Source: Oceanobacillus polygoni (GTDB lineage: Bacteria; Bacillota; Bacilli; Bacillales; Amphibacillaceae). Taken from it: a DNA stretch of 64,000 nt. A program made the translations under genes and the position numbers. Below the pieces are notes generated by a model. The model was not told the origin of the DNA. It saw only the letters and a program-made list of their open reading frames with translations, and did no database searches. Location: NCBI RefSeq assembly GCF_008304605.1, contig NZ_PIJY01000030.1:195155-259154 (forward strand). The letters run 5' to 3'. This document shows positions 1-8,966 of this stretch, piece after piece (within the stretch, counting starts at the first letter, position 1; every line of letters begins with the position of its first letter).

Positions 1-33
1 ATCCCATTGTCAACTAGTAAAACGAGCTAAATT

Positions 34-60
34 TGGAGACTGTCTTCAAGACAGCCTCCA
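34..60 (-). terminator. Hairpin downstream of nrnA
   Basis: Inverted repeat with arms of about 13 bases (TGGAGACTGTCTT / AAGACAGCCTCCA, one mismatch) just beyond the nrnA stop. The T tract on the minus strand is weak. The stem shares its GACAGCC core with several other terminators in this window. Confidence 0.55.
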
Positions 61-74
61 GCATGGCATCTAAC

Positions 75-1022
75 TTATCGCATATGTGCAAGACAAGCGG
101 ATTCTAGTTCATTTGTCATGTTATCTGCTTCTTCCCACGAATATATCGTTGCTCCAGATGCCAGTGGATGCCCACCACCATTATAATTCGCGGCAATTTC
201 GTTGATTACCGGACCTTTCGAGCGCAATCTGACACGAATCTGATCTTCTTCCTCAATGAAGAACACCCATGCTTTAATCCCTTTAATGGTACTTAATATA
301 TTCACAAGCTGGCTAGATTCATCTGGAGAAACATGGAATTTCTCTAAAATTCCCTTCGTCAATTTGATTGTACAAAGCCCCGACGGTAAAAGCTCAAACT
401 CTTGCAAAACATACCCCTGCAAACGAGAAATGTTATCCTCTACACTATATAATTCAGCATATAATGCTGGTCTGTCAAAGTCATAGGTTACCAATTCAGC
501 CGCATACTGAAATGTTTTTTTCGTTGTACTTGGAAACATAAACCTCCCCGTGTCTCCAACAATACCAGCATATAGTAAACGTGCAGCAGTATCATTTAAC
601 CTGAACCCGTCTTCCCTGCCCTGCTCATACAATTCAAAAATCATCTCGCTTACGGAACTTGCAGTTGTATCAACAACACTTACATCACCATATACATCAA
701 CATTTGGATGATGATCTATTTTAATAAGCTGTCTCCCCATCGTATAACGCTGATCATCAATTCGTGGTCTATTAGCTGTATCACATACGATAACGAGCGC
801 GTTTTCATAGACATTGTCGCCAATATCATCCATACTTGCCAAGAATGTTAATGTAGGCTCATCTTCCCCTACTACATAAACATGCTTGCTGGGAAAGGAA
901 TGCTTGATGATTTCTTTTAAACCAACCTGCGATCCAATTGCGTCTGGATCCGGTCTGACGTGTCGGTGGATAATAATCGTATCGTTTTCCTTGATTGCGT
1001 CAATAATCTGTTTCCATTTCAT
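75..1022 (-). CDS. nrnA: Bifunctional oligoribonuclease / PAP phosphatase NrnA (YtqI)
   Basis: DHH/DHHA1-family phosphoesterase that degrades short oligoribonucleotides (nanoRNA) and dephosphorylates pAp in the cytoplasm. The metal-binding motifs are visible in order: DPDAIGS near the N-terminus, CDTANRPR, DHHPN, and the DHHA1 substrate-binding motif GGGHPLASGA near the C-terminus. The frame is open upstream to base 1061, but AGGGG lies about 7 bases before the ATG at 1022. That start gives 315 residues, close to the 313 of B. subtilis NrnA. It is divergent from ytpI, as in B. subtilis. Function is by family knowledge; motif integrity is seen directly. Confidence 0.93.
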   Translation of the reverse strand: MKWKQIIDAIKENDTIIIHRHVRPDPDAIGSQVGLKEIIKHSFPSKHVYVVGEDEPTLTFLASMDDIGDNVYENALVIVCDTANRPRIDDQRYTMGRQLIKIDHHPNVDVYGDVSVVDTTASSVSEMIFELYEQGREDGFRLNDTAARLLYAGIVGDTGRFMFPSTTKKTFQYAAELVTYDFDRPALYAELYSVEDNISRLQGYVLQEFELLPSGLCTIKLTKGILEKFHVSPDESSQLVNILSTIKGIKAWVFFIEEEDQIRVRLRSKGPVINEIAANYNGGGHPLASGATIYSWEEADNMTNELESACLAHMR

Positions 1023-1154
1023 ATCTTTACCCCTATTCTTATTAGAATTTGTAGAATTCATTTACTTTCTCTAGCTTTATTCATAAAAACAAGTTACAAT
1101 TATATGTGAATTTTAGCGATATACATATACTTTAAACCATTTAGGAGAGATTCC

Positions 1155-1451
1155 ATGTTTATTTTCCCTGCCATTATCGTTGTAGCAGCTGTCCTCTTTA
1201 TCTATTATAAAGTTGCTATTCTTAAAAGCAACGATGAAATCATTCAACATTATTTTAATGCAAAAGCACGAATATGCCTTGGTACCTTTGTATTGGCGTT
1301 TGGAATTAACCAATATATCTTCTATAAAACGCAGCTGTCCTTATTTATTGGAATCATTTTCATTATCCTCGGGGGACTTCAGTTATACAGAGGAGTCATG
1401 GAAGCAAAACATTATCGAAGTGAATGGCGTCGCTTAAACCCAAGCGAATAA
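1155..1451 (+). CDS. ytpI: YtpI family small membrane protein
   Basis: A 98-residue hydrophobic protein with three predicted membrane segments (roughly residues 3-19, 39-55 and 60-78) and a basic, polar C-terminal tail. Size, topology and position between nrnA and ytoI match B. subtilis YtpI, which has no established function. A GGAGAGA Shine-Dalgarno sequence precedes the ATG, and a strong hairpin follows the stop codon, so this is a single-gene transcript. Confidence 0.85.
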   Translation: MFIFPAIIVVAAVLFIYYKVAILKSNDEIIQHYFNAKARICLGTFVLAFGINQYIFYKTQLSLFIGIIFIILGGLQLYRGVMEAKHYRSEWRRLNPSE

Positions 1452-1470
1452 TTATAGTGTGAGAATGAAA

Positions 1471-1501
1471 GAAATCGGCCCAAATAGCCGATTTCTTTTT
1501 T
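1471..1501 (+). terminator. Rho-independent terminator after ytpI
   Basis: Nine-base perfect arms GAAATCGGC / GCCGATTTC with a 7-base loop, followed by a run of T. It lies between the convergent ytpI and ytoI stops and may serve both, although the minus-strand T tract is short. Confidence 0.85.
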
Positions 1502-1502
1502 A

Positions 1503-2810
1503 TTATCGATTAATGAGCTGAGCCATAATTAATCCTTTTCCTACTAAATTACGTTCATTATATACTTCAACATCAATTTTGGCATAAAGACGTCCAACAT
1601 CAAGTAATTGTGGTTTGATAGTTAGTTTACTATCAATTTGAACTGGCTTGCTGTAATAAACAGTGATATTTTCAATCGTAACATCAGCTTTTTTCACTTT
1701 CTTGAGCAGGCGGCTACTTGCTTCCGTAATTAGAGTTATAAATACTCCATTTGATAGTGTTCCTAACTGATTCGTCATTTGCGGAATAACCATTGATTCG
1801 AAGATGTTTTCATCGTCCTCACTTGTTTCTAAATTTCTAGAAACAATATCATCAATGGTCTCCCCAACCTGTGGCTGTCGTTGTATTTGTTGCATTGCTT
1901 TTAATACATCCTGCCGTGATACAACACCTTGTAACTGATATGACTGATCCACAACAGGCACGAGCTCAATCCCTTCCCAAACCATCGTATGTGCTACAGA
2001 AGCGAGTGAAGTTTTACTTAGAACGACTTGTGGTTTCTTGCTCATCACCCGATCAATGACAATACTTCTGTCCTTTCCAACAATATCCTTTGAAGAGACC
2101 ATCCCAATAACTTGCAGTTTATCATCTACAACCGGAAAACGTGTATGTGAGGATAAACTATTCAGCTTGTACCACGCTTCAATCGTATCCTTTGAGCGCA
2201 AATAATGGGATTCTTCAAAAGGCGTGGCAATATCACCAACAAAAATGATTTCTTTTTTAATCAATTGGTCGTAAATCGCTCGATTAATCATAGCAGCGAC
2301 GGTAAACGTATCATAGCTCGTTGAAATAATCGGCATTTCTTTGTCATCTGCTAGTTTCTTAATATAATCTTCTGTATCAAATCCACCTGTTATTAATACA
2401 GCCGCACCAGCATTTAACGCTAGTTCATGCGCCTTAATACGATTTCCAACTATCAATAAGGAATCAGCTTGTGTATAGCGCATCATCGCTTCTAACTGCA
2501 TGGCACCGATTACAAATTTGCTCAATGTTTTGTATAGTCCGTCGTGACCACCCAACACTTGTCCATCAATTATGTTAACGACTTCAGCAAATGTAAGACG
2601 ATCGAAGTTCTCTTTCTTCTTGCGTTCAATTCGAATCGTACCTACACGCTCAATTGTACTGACAATCCCTTGATTTTCTGCTTCTTTAATCGCACGATAT
2701 GCTGTTCCATCACTTACATTCAAATCTTTCGCTATTTGTCGTACCGAAATTTTACTGCCCACCGACAACGAAATAATATGTTGAATAATCTGCTCATGTT
2801 TAGTTGTCAT
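1503..2810 (-). CDS. ytoI: YtoI: HTH-DRTGG-CBS-hotdog regulator
   Basis: 435 residues with a four-part architecture: a DeoR/GntR-like winged helix-turn-helix (about 1-60), a DRTGG domain (about 70-180), a tandem CBS pair (about 190-310) and a C-terminal hotdog-fold domain (about 330-430). The same order is found in B. subtilis YtoI and in the streptococcal regulator SpxR. This suggests a transcription factor that senses an adenine nucleotide through CBS and possibly an acyl-thioester through the hotdog domain. The ligand and targets cannot be read from the sequence. GGTGA stands six bases before the ATG. Length and order agree with B. subtilis YtoI (about 439 residues). Confidence 0.88.
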   Translation of the reverse strand: MTTKHEQIIQHIISLSVGSKISVRQIAKDLNVSDGTAYRAIKEAENQGIVSTIERVGTIRIERKKKENFDRLTFAEVVNIIDGQVLGGHDGLYKTLSKFVIGAMQLEAMMRYTQADSLLIVGNRIKAHELALNAGAAVLITGGFDTEDYIKKLADDKEMPIISTSYDTFTVAAMINRAIYDQLIKKEIIFVGDIATPFEESHYLRSKDTIEAWYKLNSLSSHTRFPVVDDKLQVIGMVSSKDIVGKDRSIVIDRVMSKKPQVVLSKTSLASVAHTMVWEGIELVPVVDQSYQLQGVVSRQDVLKAMQQIQRQPQVGETIDDIVSRNLETSEDDENIFESMVIPQMTNQLGTLSNGVFITLITEASSRLLKKVKKADVTIENITVYYSKPVQIDSKLTIKPQLLDVGRLYAKIDVEVYNERNLVGKGLIMAQLINR

Positions 2811-2881
2811 TTTATTTCACCAGCTTTCAACTGTACTATATCACTAATTATATTTTATTATACAGTTGAAAGTGAAGAAAC

Positions 2882-3109
2882 TCAATAATTATCACGTCTC
2901 CGCTCGTTATATTGTTCCTGTTCCATAACTGGAGGGCTTGTCATTTGTAAAAGCGTCGCTAAGTTTGCTCCAATAACTAAGAGCAGGAATAACAACCATC
3001 CACCCCAGAAAATCAATTCTGTATTACTTGAAGCAGATGGAATTACTGGCCAAGCAATATATAGAAAGAAAGCCGCTAATAGTAGTCTTAGTATAGCGTA
3101 GTGTCGCAT
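2882..3109 (-). CDS. Small two-helix membrane protein, unknown function
   Basis: 75 residues with two predicted membrane segments (about 5-25 and 33-53) separated by a short polar loop, and a hydrophilic tail ending in QEQYNERRRDNY. A very strong AAAGGAGGAG Shine-Dalgarno sequence precedes the ATG. It lies 70 bases upstream of the ytoI start on the same strand and may be co-transcribed with it. I do not recognise the family. The strong ribosome-binding site and codon use argue that it is real. Confidence 0.7.
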   Translation of the reverse strand: MRHYAILRLLLAAFFLYIAWPVIPSASSNTELIFWGGWLLFLLLVIGANLATLLQMTSPPVMEQEQYNERRRDNY

Positions 3110-3361
3110 GGAATCTCCTCCTTTTGTTTTCTATTATTTTATGTGAAGAGAGGCGGATTAAGAACTGGGAGATAAGAGTGGTGGATTTGTTGCTATGTTT
3201 TTGGTTTGTTATTGACACAATCATTAAGCAAGGAATGAAACAAGGTGTGGAAAAAAGGTTTGAAAAGGGTAGAGTAGACTTTCTCAAAAAATGAATGAGA
3301 ACTTCTGAAGTGGTAAGATTGCTGAGTGAATGAATAGCACTTTAATTAGTTAAACTACGAT

Positions 3362-4144
3362 CTATTCGACTAGAAGTAAATGACTGATCGATAAGCTAAC
3401 ATACCATTCAACAATCGCATCTCCAAAAAAGTAGGTTAATAGTGCAGCAATGACGATAAATGGGCCAAATGGGATGGGTTGTTTTCGTTTGACAACTTTA
3501 AACAGCATGAGCAATATTCCGACAACCGCTCCTAGAAGACAAGAAAGGAAAAATGTAAGCAGGACATTTTCAAAACCTAATACAATGCCTAACACACCAA
3601 ATAGCTTCATATCCCCTGCCCCCATTCCACCACGTGATACGAGAATAATAATAAAAATTAAACCAAACCCGGTGACTGCACCAATGATGGAAGACCACCA
3701 CGGCTCAAGTGGCTGAATGATTCGCATGATTATAAAGATAGGCAAGAAAAAAAGCAGAATTTTATTTGGGATAAGCATATAGGTCATGTCCGTGACGAAA
3801 ATAATCATAAGCATGGATACAAAGAGTATTGCCATGATAATTTCTACTTGAAATTCAAAACGAATATAGCTAAGCGCAAATAATAAACCGGTCAGCAATT
3901 CTCCTATTGGATAGATAATGGAGATTTTATCTTTACACCCACGGCATTTTCCACCTTGCATTAAATAAGATAACACGGGAATAAGTTCATACCAGGATAG
4001 CTGTTTCTTGCAATTGGGACAGTACGAGCGATCATTCTTTTTGCTAAAAGATTGTTTGGTTGGTAACCGGAGACCAACAACATTATAAAAAGATCCTAAC
4101 GAAATACCGAGAAAAAAGAGAAGGAAAAGTAGTAGCAGATCCAT
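3362..4144 (-). CDS. comC: Prepilin (type IV leader) peptidase, ComC/PilD type
   Basis: Integral-membrane aspartyl protease that cleaves and N-methylates prepilin-like proteins such as the competence pseudopilins. Residues 1-20 form the first helix. The cytoplasmic zinc module shows two CxxC pairs (CPNC and CRGC, about residues 42-71). The catalytic aspartates are visible in FVTDMTYMLIPN (about 121) and in the GxGD motif GGMGAGDMKLFG (about 175-186). At 260 residues with several further hydrophobic helices, it is full length. The com pilin operon is not in the window. The name comC follows B. subtilis; a pilD-like role in another secretion system is possible. Confidence 0.88.
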   Translation of the reverse strand: MDLLLLFLLFFLGISLGSFYNVVGLRLPTKQSFSKKNDRSYCPNCKKQLSWYELIPVLSYLMQGGKCRGCKDKISIIYPIGELLTGLLFALSYIRFEFQVEIIMAILFVSMLMIIFVTDMTYMLIPNKILLFFLPIFIIMRIIQPLEPWWSSIIGAVTGFGLIFIIILVSRGGMGAGDMKLFGVLGIVLGFENVLLTFFLSCLLGAVVGILLMLFKVVKRKQPIPFGPFIVIAALLTYFFGDAIVEWYVSLSISHLLLVE

Positions 4145-4178
4145 ATGTATAGCTCCTTATCATTAGTAATATAGAACT

Positions 4179-4208
4179 AGTATAATCGTACGGTGAAAAC
4201 TATGGCAA
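4179..4208 (-). promoter_or_regulatory. Candidate sigma-A promoter of comC
   Basis: On the minus strand TTGCCA and TATACT are separated by 18 bases, ending 35 bases before the comC start. No convincing ComK box pair was seen, so competence control is not demonstrated. Confidence 0.45.
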
Positions 4209-4276
4209 ATATTTTACTAAAATAGGATAGGTCATAATTTGAGGGTAAGTAAAAAAATGGGGCTTCAAGTGGAGAT

Positions 4277-4308
4277 AAAAAACGTGAGCCAATAAAGCTC
4301 ACGTTTTT
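4277..4308 (-). terminator. Rho-independent terminator after ytkL
   Basis: Twelve-base complementary arms (AAAAACGTGAGC / GCTCACGTTTTT) with an 8-base loop, immediately after the ytkL stop. The T tract on the minus strand is good and the structure is nearly symmetric. Confidence 0.88.
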
Positions 4309-4989
4309 CTACAATTCGATTACATCACCAATGTTTAGTGCTCTGCCGTCACCGGTTTTCACTTGGGCAGCCCAGCCCTTCGCATCCTGTTCAATTACCG
4401 GGAAGGTGTTGTAGTGAACAGGAACAGATACTTTTGCGTTAATCCAGTCTGCCGCAACAAGCGCATCTTCTGGTCCCATTGTGAAATTATCACCAATTGG
4501 TATAAATGCGACATCAATCGAATTCATTTCGCCATACATTTTTAAATCCGTGAATAATGCAGTATCACCAACATGATAAATTGTTTTCTCTTCAATCGTC
4601 AGCAATATTCCAGCAGGCATTCCACCGTAAATGACGGTTCCGTCTTCTTCTGTATACGATGAGCCATGGAAAGCTTGGGTGAATTTTACCTTACCAAAGT
4701 CAAATTCACGTGCCCCTCCGATATGCATTGGGTGCGTATTTAACCCTTTCGTACCTAGGTAAACAGCAAGCTCATTCGGAGCAACAACCAGGGCGTCATT
4801 TCTTTTGGCAATTTCAAACGTATCCCCTACATGATCATTGTGACCATGCGTCAGCAAAATCACATCTGCCTTCACTGTGTTCGCATCAAGGTCACATGCT
4901 TCATTACCTGAAATAAATGGATCAATTAAAATGGTATGGCTTTCTGTAACCACTTGTACGACAGAATGTCCATGATACGATACCTTCAC
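4309..4989 (-). CDS. ytkL: UPF0173 metallo-beta-lactamase-fold hydrolase YtkL
   Basis: Metal-dependent hydrolase of the metallo-beta-lactamase fold. The metal-binding motif [11 protein letters not shown] is intact (about residues 47-57), followed by the later histidine in FHGSSY, the aspartate in HVGDTALF and the VPVHYNTF histidine. The natural substrate of this family is not known. The start is taken as GTG at 4989, nine bases after AAAAGGAGAG. This gives 226 residues, matching the B. subtilis protein. An ATG 24 bases upstream would place the Shine-Dalgarno sequence inside the gene and is rejected. Confidence 0.9.
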   Translation of the reverse strand: MKVSYHGHSVVQVVTESHTILIDPFISGNEACDLDANTVKADVILLTHGHNDHVGDTFEIAKRNDALVVAPNELAVYLGTKGLNTHPMHIGGAREFDFGKVKFTQAFHGSSYTEEDGTVIYGGMPAGILLTIEEKTIYHVGDTALFTDLKMYGEMNSIDVAFIPIGDNFTMGPEDALVAADWINAKVSVPVHYNTFPVIEQDAKGWAAQVKTGDGRALNIGDVIEL

Positions 4990-5114
4990 AAATATCTCTC
5001 CTTTTTTATTCATTTACTCTATGTATTCGACAAGAGTATTTCTTTTTCCTTTACCCTTTTGGTACATTTTTTACACCATTAGAAAAGAGCAGAATGCTCT
5101 GCTCCCCCTTGATG

Positions 5115-5780
5115 CTATTTCCCTAACTTCGCCTTCAAGGCCGCAAGCTCATCGTCCACTTCATTATTTGCTAACTCCTTGAATTCATCGTCTAACGTTC
5201 GAGCAGACTGAGCTAAATCTTCGGATGTTTCAGCTTCTGCTTCATACTGCATCACTTTCTCTTCCATCCGCTCAAAACCACGTTTCGATTCGTCGTTTCC
5301 AATCGAAGACATCGTACGGTTCATTTTTGTTCTTGTTTTCGCAGATTCTGCTCGTGCTTTTAATGTATCCTTTTTCAGTTTCATTTCTTGATATTCTTTT
5401 TTCATTTCGGTTAATTTTTCTTTTAATACTTCAACATCTTTACTTGTACGTTCCCATGATTCATTTAATGTCTTAAATGTTGCTTCATGTGCTTTTTTAT
5501 CCTCAATAGCACGACGGGCTAAATCATCATTATCTGCTTCAATCGCTTGTTCTGCTTGTTGCATCCGCTTTTCAATCATTGCTTCTGCGTCATTTGCTTT
5601 ACGTTTGAGCATTTTTTCGCTTGCAATTTGTTTGGCAACCGCAGCTTCCACTTCCTGTATATCCGCTGCCATGTCACGCATAAATTGATCAAGCATTTTC
5701 ACCGGATCCTCAGCTTTATCAAGCATTGCATTTAATTCTGAGCTAACGACTGTCTTGATTCGATTAAAAAATTTAAACAT
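5115..5780 (-). CDS. PspA/IM30 family membrane-stress protein
   Basis: 221 residues, almost entirely heptad-rich coiled coil, beginning with the amphipathic MFKFFNRIKTVV helix. The conserved block DPVKMLDQFMRDM (about residues 25-37) is typical of PspA, LiaH and Vipp1. These proteins oligomerise on the inner face of the membrane and help keep it intact under stress. AAAAGGAGGAATTCTC gives a strong start. No LiaIFSR genes adjoin it, so it is not assigned as LiaH rather than PspA. A roughly 300-base non-coding stretch with several hairpins lies upstream. Confidence 0.88.
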   Translation of the reverse strand: MFKFFNRIKTVVSSELNAMLDKAEDPVKMLDQFMRDMAADIQEVEAAVAKQIASEKMLKRKANDAEAMIEKRMQQAEQAIEADNDDLARRAIEDKKAHEATFKTLNESWERTSKDVEVLKEKLTEMKKEYQEMKLKKDTLKARAESAKTRTKMNRTMSSIGNDESKRGFERMEEKVMQYEAEAETSEDLAQSARTLDDEFKELANNEVDDELAALKAKLGK

Positions 5781-6028
5781 GAGAATTCCTCCTTTTAAAA
5801 TATATACTTGCTACAATAATCTTACCATTTTTTTTAAGATCTTCACATTCGCTAGGTTAGTGAGGCGAATGTTTCTATGCATTGATCCAGTGAGGATCAC
5901 ACCTGCCATATACCGCTCCAAGGATCTATTTTTTTACCTCTTCCCTTTGTAATACGAGTTAAACGGTTAAAAAGTTTCATCGCAATGCAGATTTTTTTCA
6001 TTTTTGCATTGGTTATCTATCCCCTCAT
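5781..6028 (-). other. Long hairpin-rich region upstream of pspA-like gene
   Basis: No established gene. Inverted repeats seen include CATTCGC / GCGAATG (about 5846-5871) and TGATCC / GGATCA (about 5883-5899). A 27-codon minus-strand frame runs 5980 to 5897 and starts MKLFNRLTRITK, faintly like the PspA N-terminus MFKFFNRIKTVV. It has no Shine-Dalgarno sequence. It may be a decayed paralogue, a leader peptide or chance. Confidence 0.3.
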
Positions 6029-6057
6029 TTGAACACGCATTTACGGACTGCTATACT
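6029..6057 (+). promoter_or_regulatory. Sigma-A promoter of the M24 peptidase gene
   Basis: TTGAAC and TATACT are separated by exactly 17 bases, 33 bases upstream of the ATG. This is a near-consensus housekeeping promoter. Confidence 0.75.
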
Positions 6058-6089
6058 AAGGATAGTCTATTTTTCGAGGTGAAACAGAA

Positions 6090-7187
6090 ATGAATGAACG
6101 ATTAAGTAATTTATTAAACGTATTGAAACAAGAGCAAATAGATAGTGCGCTAATTACATCAAAAGCAAACTTCTATTATTTAAGTAATTATTATACCGAT
6201 CCCCACGAACGTTTGATTGGTGTATATGTTAGTGGTGATCTTGATCCGGTTCTGATCGTGCCTAAGATGGAAGAGGAAGATGCGAAGGCTGCAGGCTGGT
6301 CCAGTGTTATTATTAGCTACTATGACCACGAAGATCCATGGCAGCTTTTTTCCGATTACTTGCATAAAAACAATAAGGTGCCTGGTTCAATAGCAATCGA
6401 GCATGATCACATTACATTAGAACGGTCAAGCGCAATAAAACAAATTTTACCGAATACCGCAATTGTTGATGCACAGAAAATCATGGCTAACTTACGTGTC
6501 ATCAAAAACAAAAAGGAATATACGTTATTAAAACAAGCAGCTGCACTTGCTGACTTCGGTATTGAAACAGGTGTTAAAGCGATTGCTGAAGGAGTAACCG
6601 AACTCGAACTCGTAGCTAAAATAGAGTATGAGTTGAAAAAACAAGGTGTGCGAGAAATGTCATTTACGACCATGGCGCTTGCTGGAGCAAAAACAGCCTC
6701 TCCGCATGGAACACCAGCATCCACTAAGGTTGCACCAGGAGATCTCATACTGTTTGATCTCGGTGTTATTTTTGAAGGCTACTGTTCCGATATAACTAGG
6801 ACGGTTGCTTATAAATCGATTCGTGATGAGCAACGAAAAATTTATGAAACGGTGCTTGCCGCTGAATTGGATGCCATTGCCGCTTCTAAACTGAATACGC
6901 CAGTCGGCAAAGTCGACCAAGCTGCGCGCGAAACCATTGCTAAAGCTGGGTATGGTGATTATTTCACACACCGTATCGGCCATGGCCTTGGCATTGAAAC
7001 ACATGAATACCCATCCATGCATAGCAATAACGAACTTCCGCTTAAGGCTGGTATGTGCTACACGATTGAACCAGGAATCTATGTGCCAGGTTCTGGCGGA
7101 GTGCGTATTGAGGATATGATTTTCATGACAGAAAAAGGACCGGATATCTTGACCACTTATCCGAAAGAGCTACAGATTATCGAATAA
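6090..7187 (+). CDS. M24 family Xaa-Pro dipeptidase/aminopeptidase
   Basis: 365 residues. An N-terminal creatinase-like domain (1-130) is followed by the pita-bread catalytic domain. Dinuclear metal ligands are visible: the aspartates of FDLGVIFEGYCSDITRT, the histidine of HRIGHGLGIETHEYP, and the glutamates of TIEPGIYVPGSGGVRIED. The family removes N-terminal residues that precede proline, or cleaves Xaa-Pro dipeptides. B. subtilis has two such proteins (YqhT and YkvY); this could be either, so no symbol is given. It has its own promoter and terminator, so it is monocistronic. Confidence 0.9.
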   Translation: MNERLSNLLNVLKQEQIDSALITSKANFYYLSNYYTDPHERLIGVYVSGDLDPVLIVPKMEEEDAKAAGWSSVIISYYDHEDPWQLFSDYLHKNNKVPGSIAIEHDHITLERSSAIKQILPNTAIVDAQKIMANLRVIKNKKEYTLLKQAAALADFGIETGVKAIAEGVTELELVAKIEYELKKQGVREMSFTTMALAGAKTASPHGTPASTKVAPGDLILFDLGVIFEGYCSDITRTVAYKSIRDEQRKIYETVLAAELDAIAASKLNTPVGKVDQAARETIAKAGYGDYFTHRIGHGLGIETHEYPSMHSNNELPLKAGMCYTIEPGIYVPGSGGVRIEDMIFMTEKGPDILTTYPKELQIIE

Positions 7188-7191
7188 AAAG

Positions 7192-7220
7192 AACGACCTT
7201 CTACATTGGAAGGTCGTTTT
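7192..7220 (+). terminator. Rho-independent terminator after M24 peptidase
   Basis: Perfect ten-base arms AACGACCTTC / GAAGGTCGTT with a 7-base loop, followed by T residues, directly after the stop codon. Confidence 0.9.
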
Positions 7221-7295
7221 TACTATCACTTCATTGCCGTGCCCAGCCCCTATCTAAGCTGAATTGGGTTAAATGGACCAGCTTCAAATATATTG

Positions 7296-7543
7296 ATTTA
7301 ACAAAATTATCTGCGAGAAAAATATACCTGCTAGCTTGGCGGAGATGAATTCGTTGTCATCCTACCTGAAGTATTATGGCAAAAGCTAAACAGATTACTA
7401 TATTGATTTTAGACGAAACAAATCGTAAAATCGGTAACCTTAATAGCTTCGACTCCTTTCATGTCACGCTTAACATTGGAATAGCTTTATCTGAAACAGG
7501 AGATACCATCAACACATTGTACGGTTCCAAATTCACAAGATAG
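7296..7543 (+). pseudogene. Decayed C-terminal half of a GGDEF domain
   Basis: No open gene remains, but the plus strand encodes pieces of a diguanylate cyclase in different frames. Bases 7335-7373 read LGGDEFVVILPEV, including the signature GGDEF motif. Just upstream, EKNIPA is one base out of frame, with a stop (TAG) created at the join. From about 7457 a third segment reads FHVTLNIGIALSETGDTINTL, the usual end of a GGDEF domain, and stops at 7543. The N-terminal half and any sensor domain are absent. At least two frame changes are needed, so this is a relic and not a sequencing slip. Confidence 0.75.
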
Positions 7544-7598
7544 TTAGATGATGTGCGTTTGTAGAGGTATTTCTAAGTTTGGTGAGTAACAAGCAGTT

Positions 7599-7633
7599 GG
7601 TCGATGACGTCACAATTTGTGGCGCCATCGACC
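7599..7633. repeat. Near-palindrome between GGDEF relic and ald
   Basis: Imperfect inverted repeat: 17-base arms 7599-7615 and 7617-7633 sharing GGTCGATG / CATCGACC at the ends and CACAA / TTGTG at the centre. It is followed on the ald side by an AAGAGC / GCTCTT stem and a T-rich stretch. It may be part of the ald terminator or a leftover of a mobile element. Confidence 0.45.
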
Positions 7634-7660
7634 ATGCTGCTCCATAAGAGCTTTATGCTC

Positions 7661-8782
7661 TTATTTTTTTTGCAACAATACACGAGCATCCTCGTATGCT
7701 AAGTCATGCGCTTCTGCAACTGCTCGATACGTTACAAAGCCATCTAATGTATTGACACCTTTTAACAATGCTTCATTTTCTAAGCTTGCCCGTTTTAATC
7801 CTTTATTCGCCAGTTGCAAAGCATAAGGTACAGTAACGTTCGTTAAGCCAATCGTCGATGTACGTGGTACTGCTCCTGGCATATTTGCAACGGTATAATG
7901 TAATACGCCATGCTTTGTAAATGTTGGGGCATCATGTGTAGTAATTCGATCACTTGTTTCAAAGTTACCACCTTGATCAATCGCAACGTCGACAATAACG
8001 GAGCCTTCCTCCATCTCATTTACTGTTTCTTCTGTTACCAGCTTCGGCGCTCTAGCACCTGGAATTAAAACAGATCCAATAACAAGATCCGACTTTTTCA
8101 CAGCTTCTTGAATGTTCAATGAGTTAGAAATCAACGTATTGATTGATGAACCAAAAATATCATCAAGCTGACGTAAACGATCCGGGTTCAAATCAATTAT
8201 TGTAACATCCGCGCCTAATCCAATGGCGATTTTCGCTGCATTCGTTCCCACAACGCCACCACCAATAATAGTAACTTTACCGCGACTAACCCCAGGAATC
8301 CCTGATAAAATAATTCCTTTACCACCTTTAGACTTTTCAAGGAACTGTGCACCGATTTGCGTTGCCATTCTTCCAGCCACTTCGCTCATTGGTGTTAATA
8401 GCGGCAATGTTCGGTTCGGAAGCTGAACCGTTTCATAAGCAATCCCAACAACTTTTTTATCAATTAACGCCTTCGTCACCTCAGGCTCATTCGCCAAATG
8501 AAGGTACGTAAATAAAATTTGTCCTTCAAAAAAGTATTCAAATTCTTCTTGGAGTGGCTCCTTTACTTTCATTACCATTTCTTGAGACCATGCTTCCTTG
8601 GCACTGTTTACAATCACTGCACCAGCTGCAACATATTCCTCGTCTGTAAAGCCAGACCCAAGGCCAGCTGACGTTTCAACATACACTTCATGTCCAGCAT
8701 TTTTTAATGTGAGAACTCCAGACGGCGCCATGGCTACCCTATTTTCATTGTTCATCATTTCTTTTGGTATTCCAATCTTCAT
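7661..8782 (-). CDS. ald: Alanine dehydrogenase
   Basis: NAD-dependent enzyme that interconverts L-alanine and pyruvate plus ammonia; in Bacillus it is needed for alanine use and normal sporulation. 373 residues. The N-terminus [18 protein letters not shown] carries the substrate-binding arginine region, and the Rossmann motif is visible as [25 protein letters not shown] (read in two parts, about residues 170-194). The ATG at 8782 is eight bases after a GGGGG Shine-Dalgarno sequence. The in-frame GTG six bases further upstream overlaps that sequence and is rejected. Transcribed alone. Confidence 0.94.
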   Translation of the reverse strand: MKIGIPKEMMNNENRVAMAPSGVLTLKNAGHEVYVETSAGLGSGFTDEEYVAAGAVIVNSAKEAWSQEMVMKVKEPLQEEFEYFFEGQILFTYLHLANEPEVTKALIDKKVVGIAYETVQLPNRTLPLLTPMSEVAGRMATQIGAQFLEKSKGGKGIILSGIPGVSRGKVTIIGGGVVGTNAAKIAIGLGADVTIIDLNPDRLRQLDDIFGSSINTLISNSLNIQEAVKKSDLVIGSVLIPGARAPKLVTEETVNEMEEGSVIVDVAIDQGGNFETSDRITTHDAPTFTKHGVLHYTVANMPGAVPRTSTIGLTNVTVPYALQLANKGLKRASLENEALLKGVNTLDGFVTYRAVAEAHDLAYEDARVLLQKK

Positions 8783-8966
8783 GATCACACCCCCAATTTT
8801 CCTATGTAGTCAAAATTATCCAAACAAATCACTAATTTAATTGTATCAAATGTATCTATAAAAAGCACTAATTTAGGGGAGAATTGGCATTCCACCATTC
8901 TCCCCTTGGTTTCAAAAAAGAGAATCATCTCCGGAATTTTTGAACTTCCTCTATAAGTTAGCTTTA

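Noticed and set aside
3024..3287. 87-codon minus-strand frame overlapping the small membrane protein gene
   Set aside because: Overlaps, in another frame, a gene with a much stronger ribosome-binding site; its composition is not protein-like.
4145..4260. ComK box upstream of the prepilin peptidase gene
   Set aside because: Only an AAAA...TTTT pair at the wrong spacing was seen; it does not meet the AAAA-N5-TTTT pattern.
6407..7022. Two minus-strand frames of 113 and 120 codons inside the M24 peptidase gene
   Set aside because: They oppose the conserved metal-binding domain and lack start signals.
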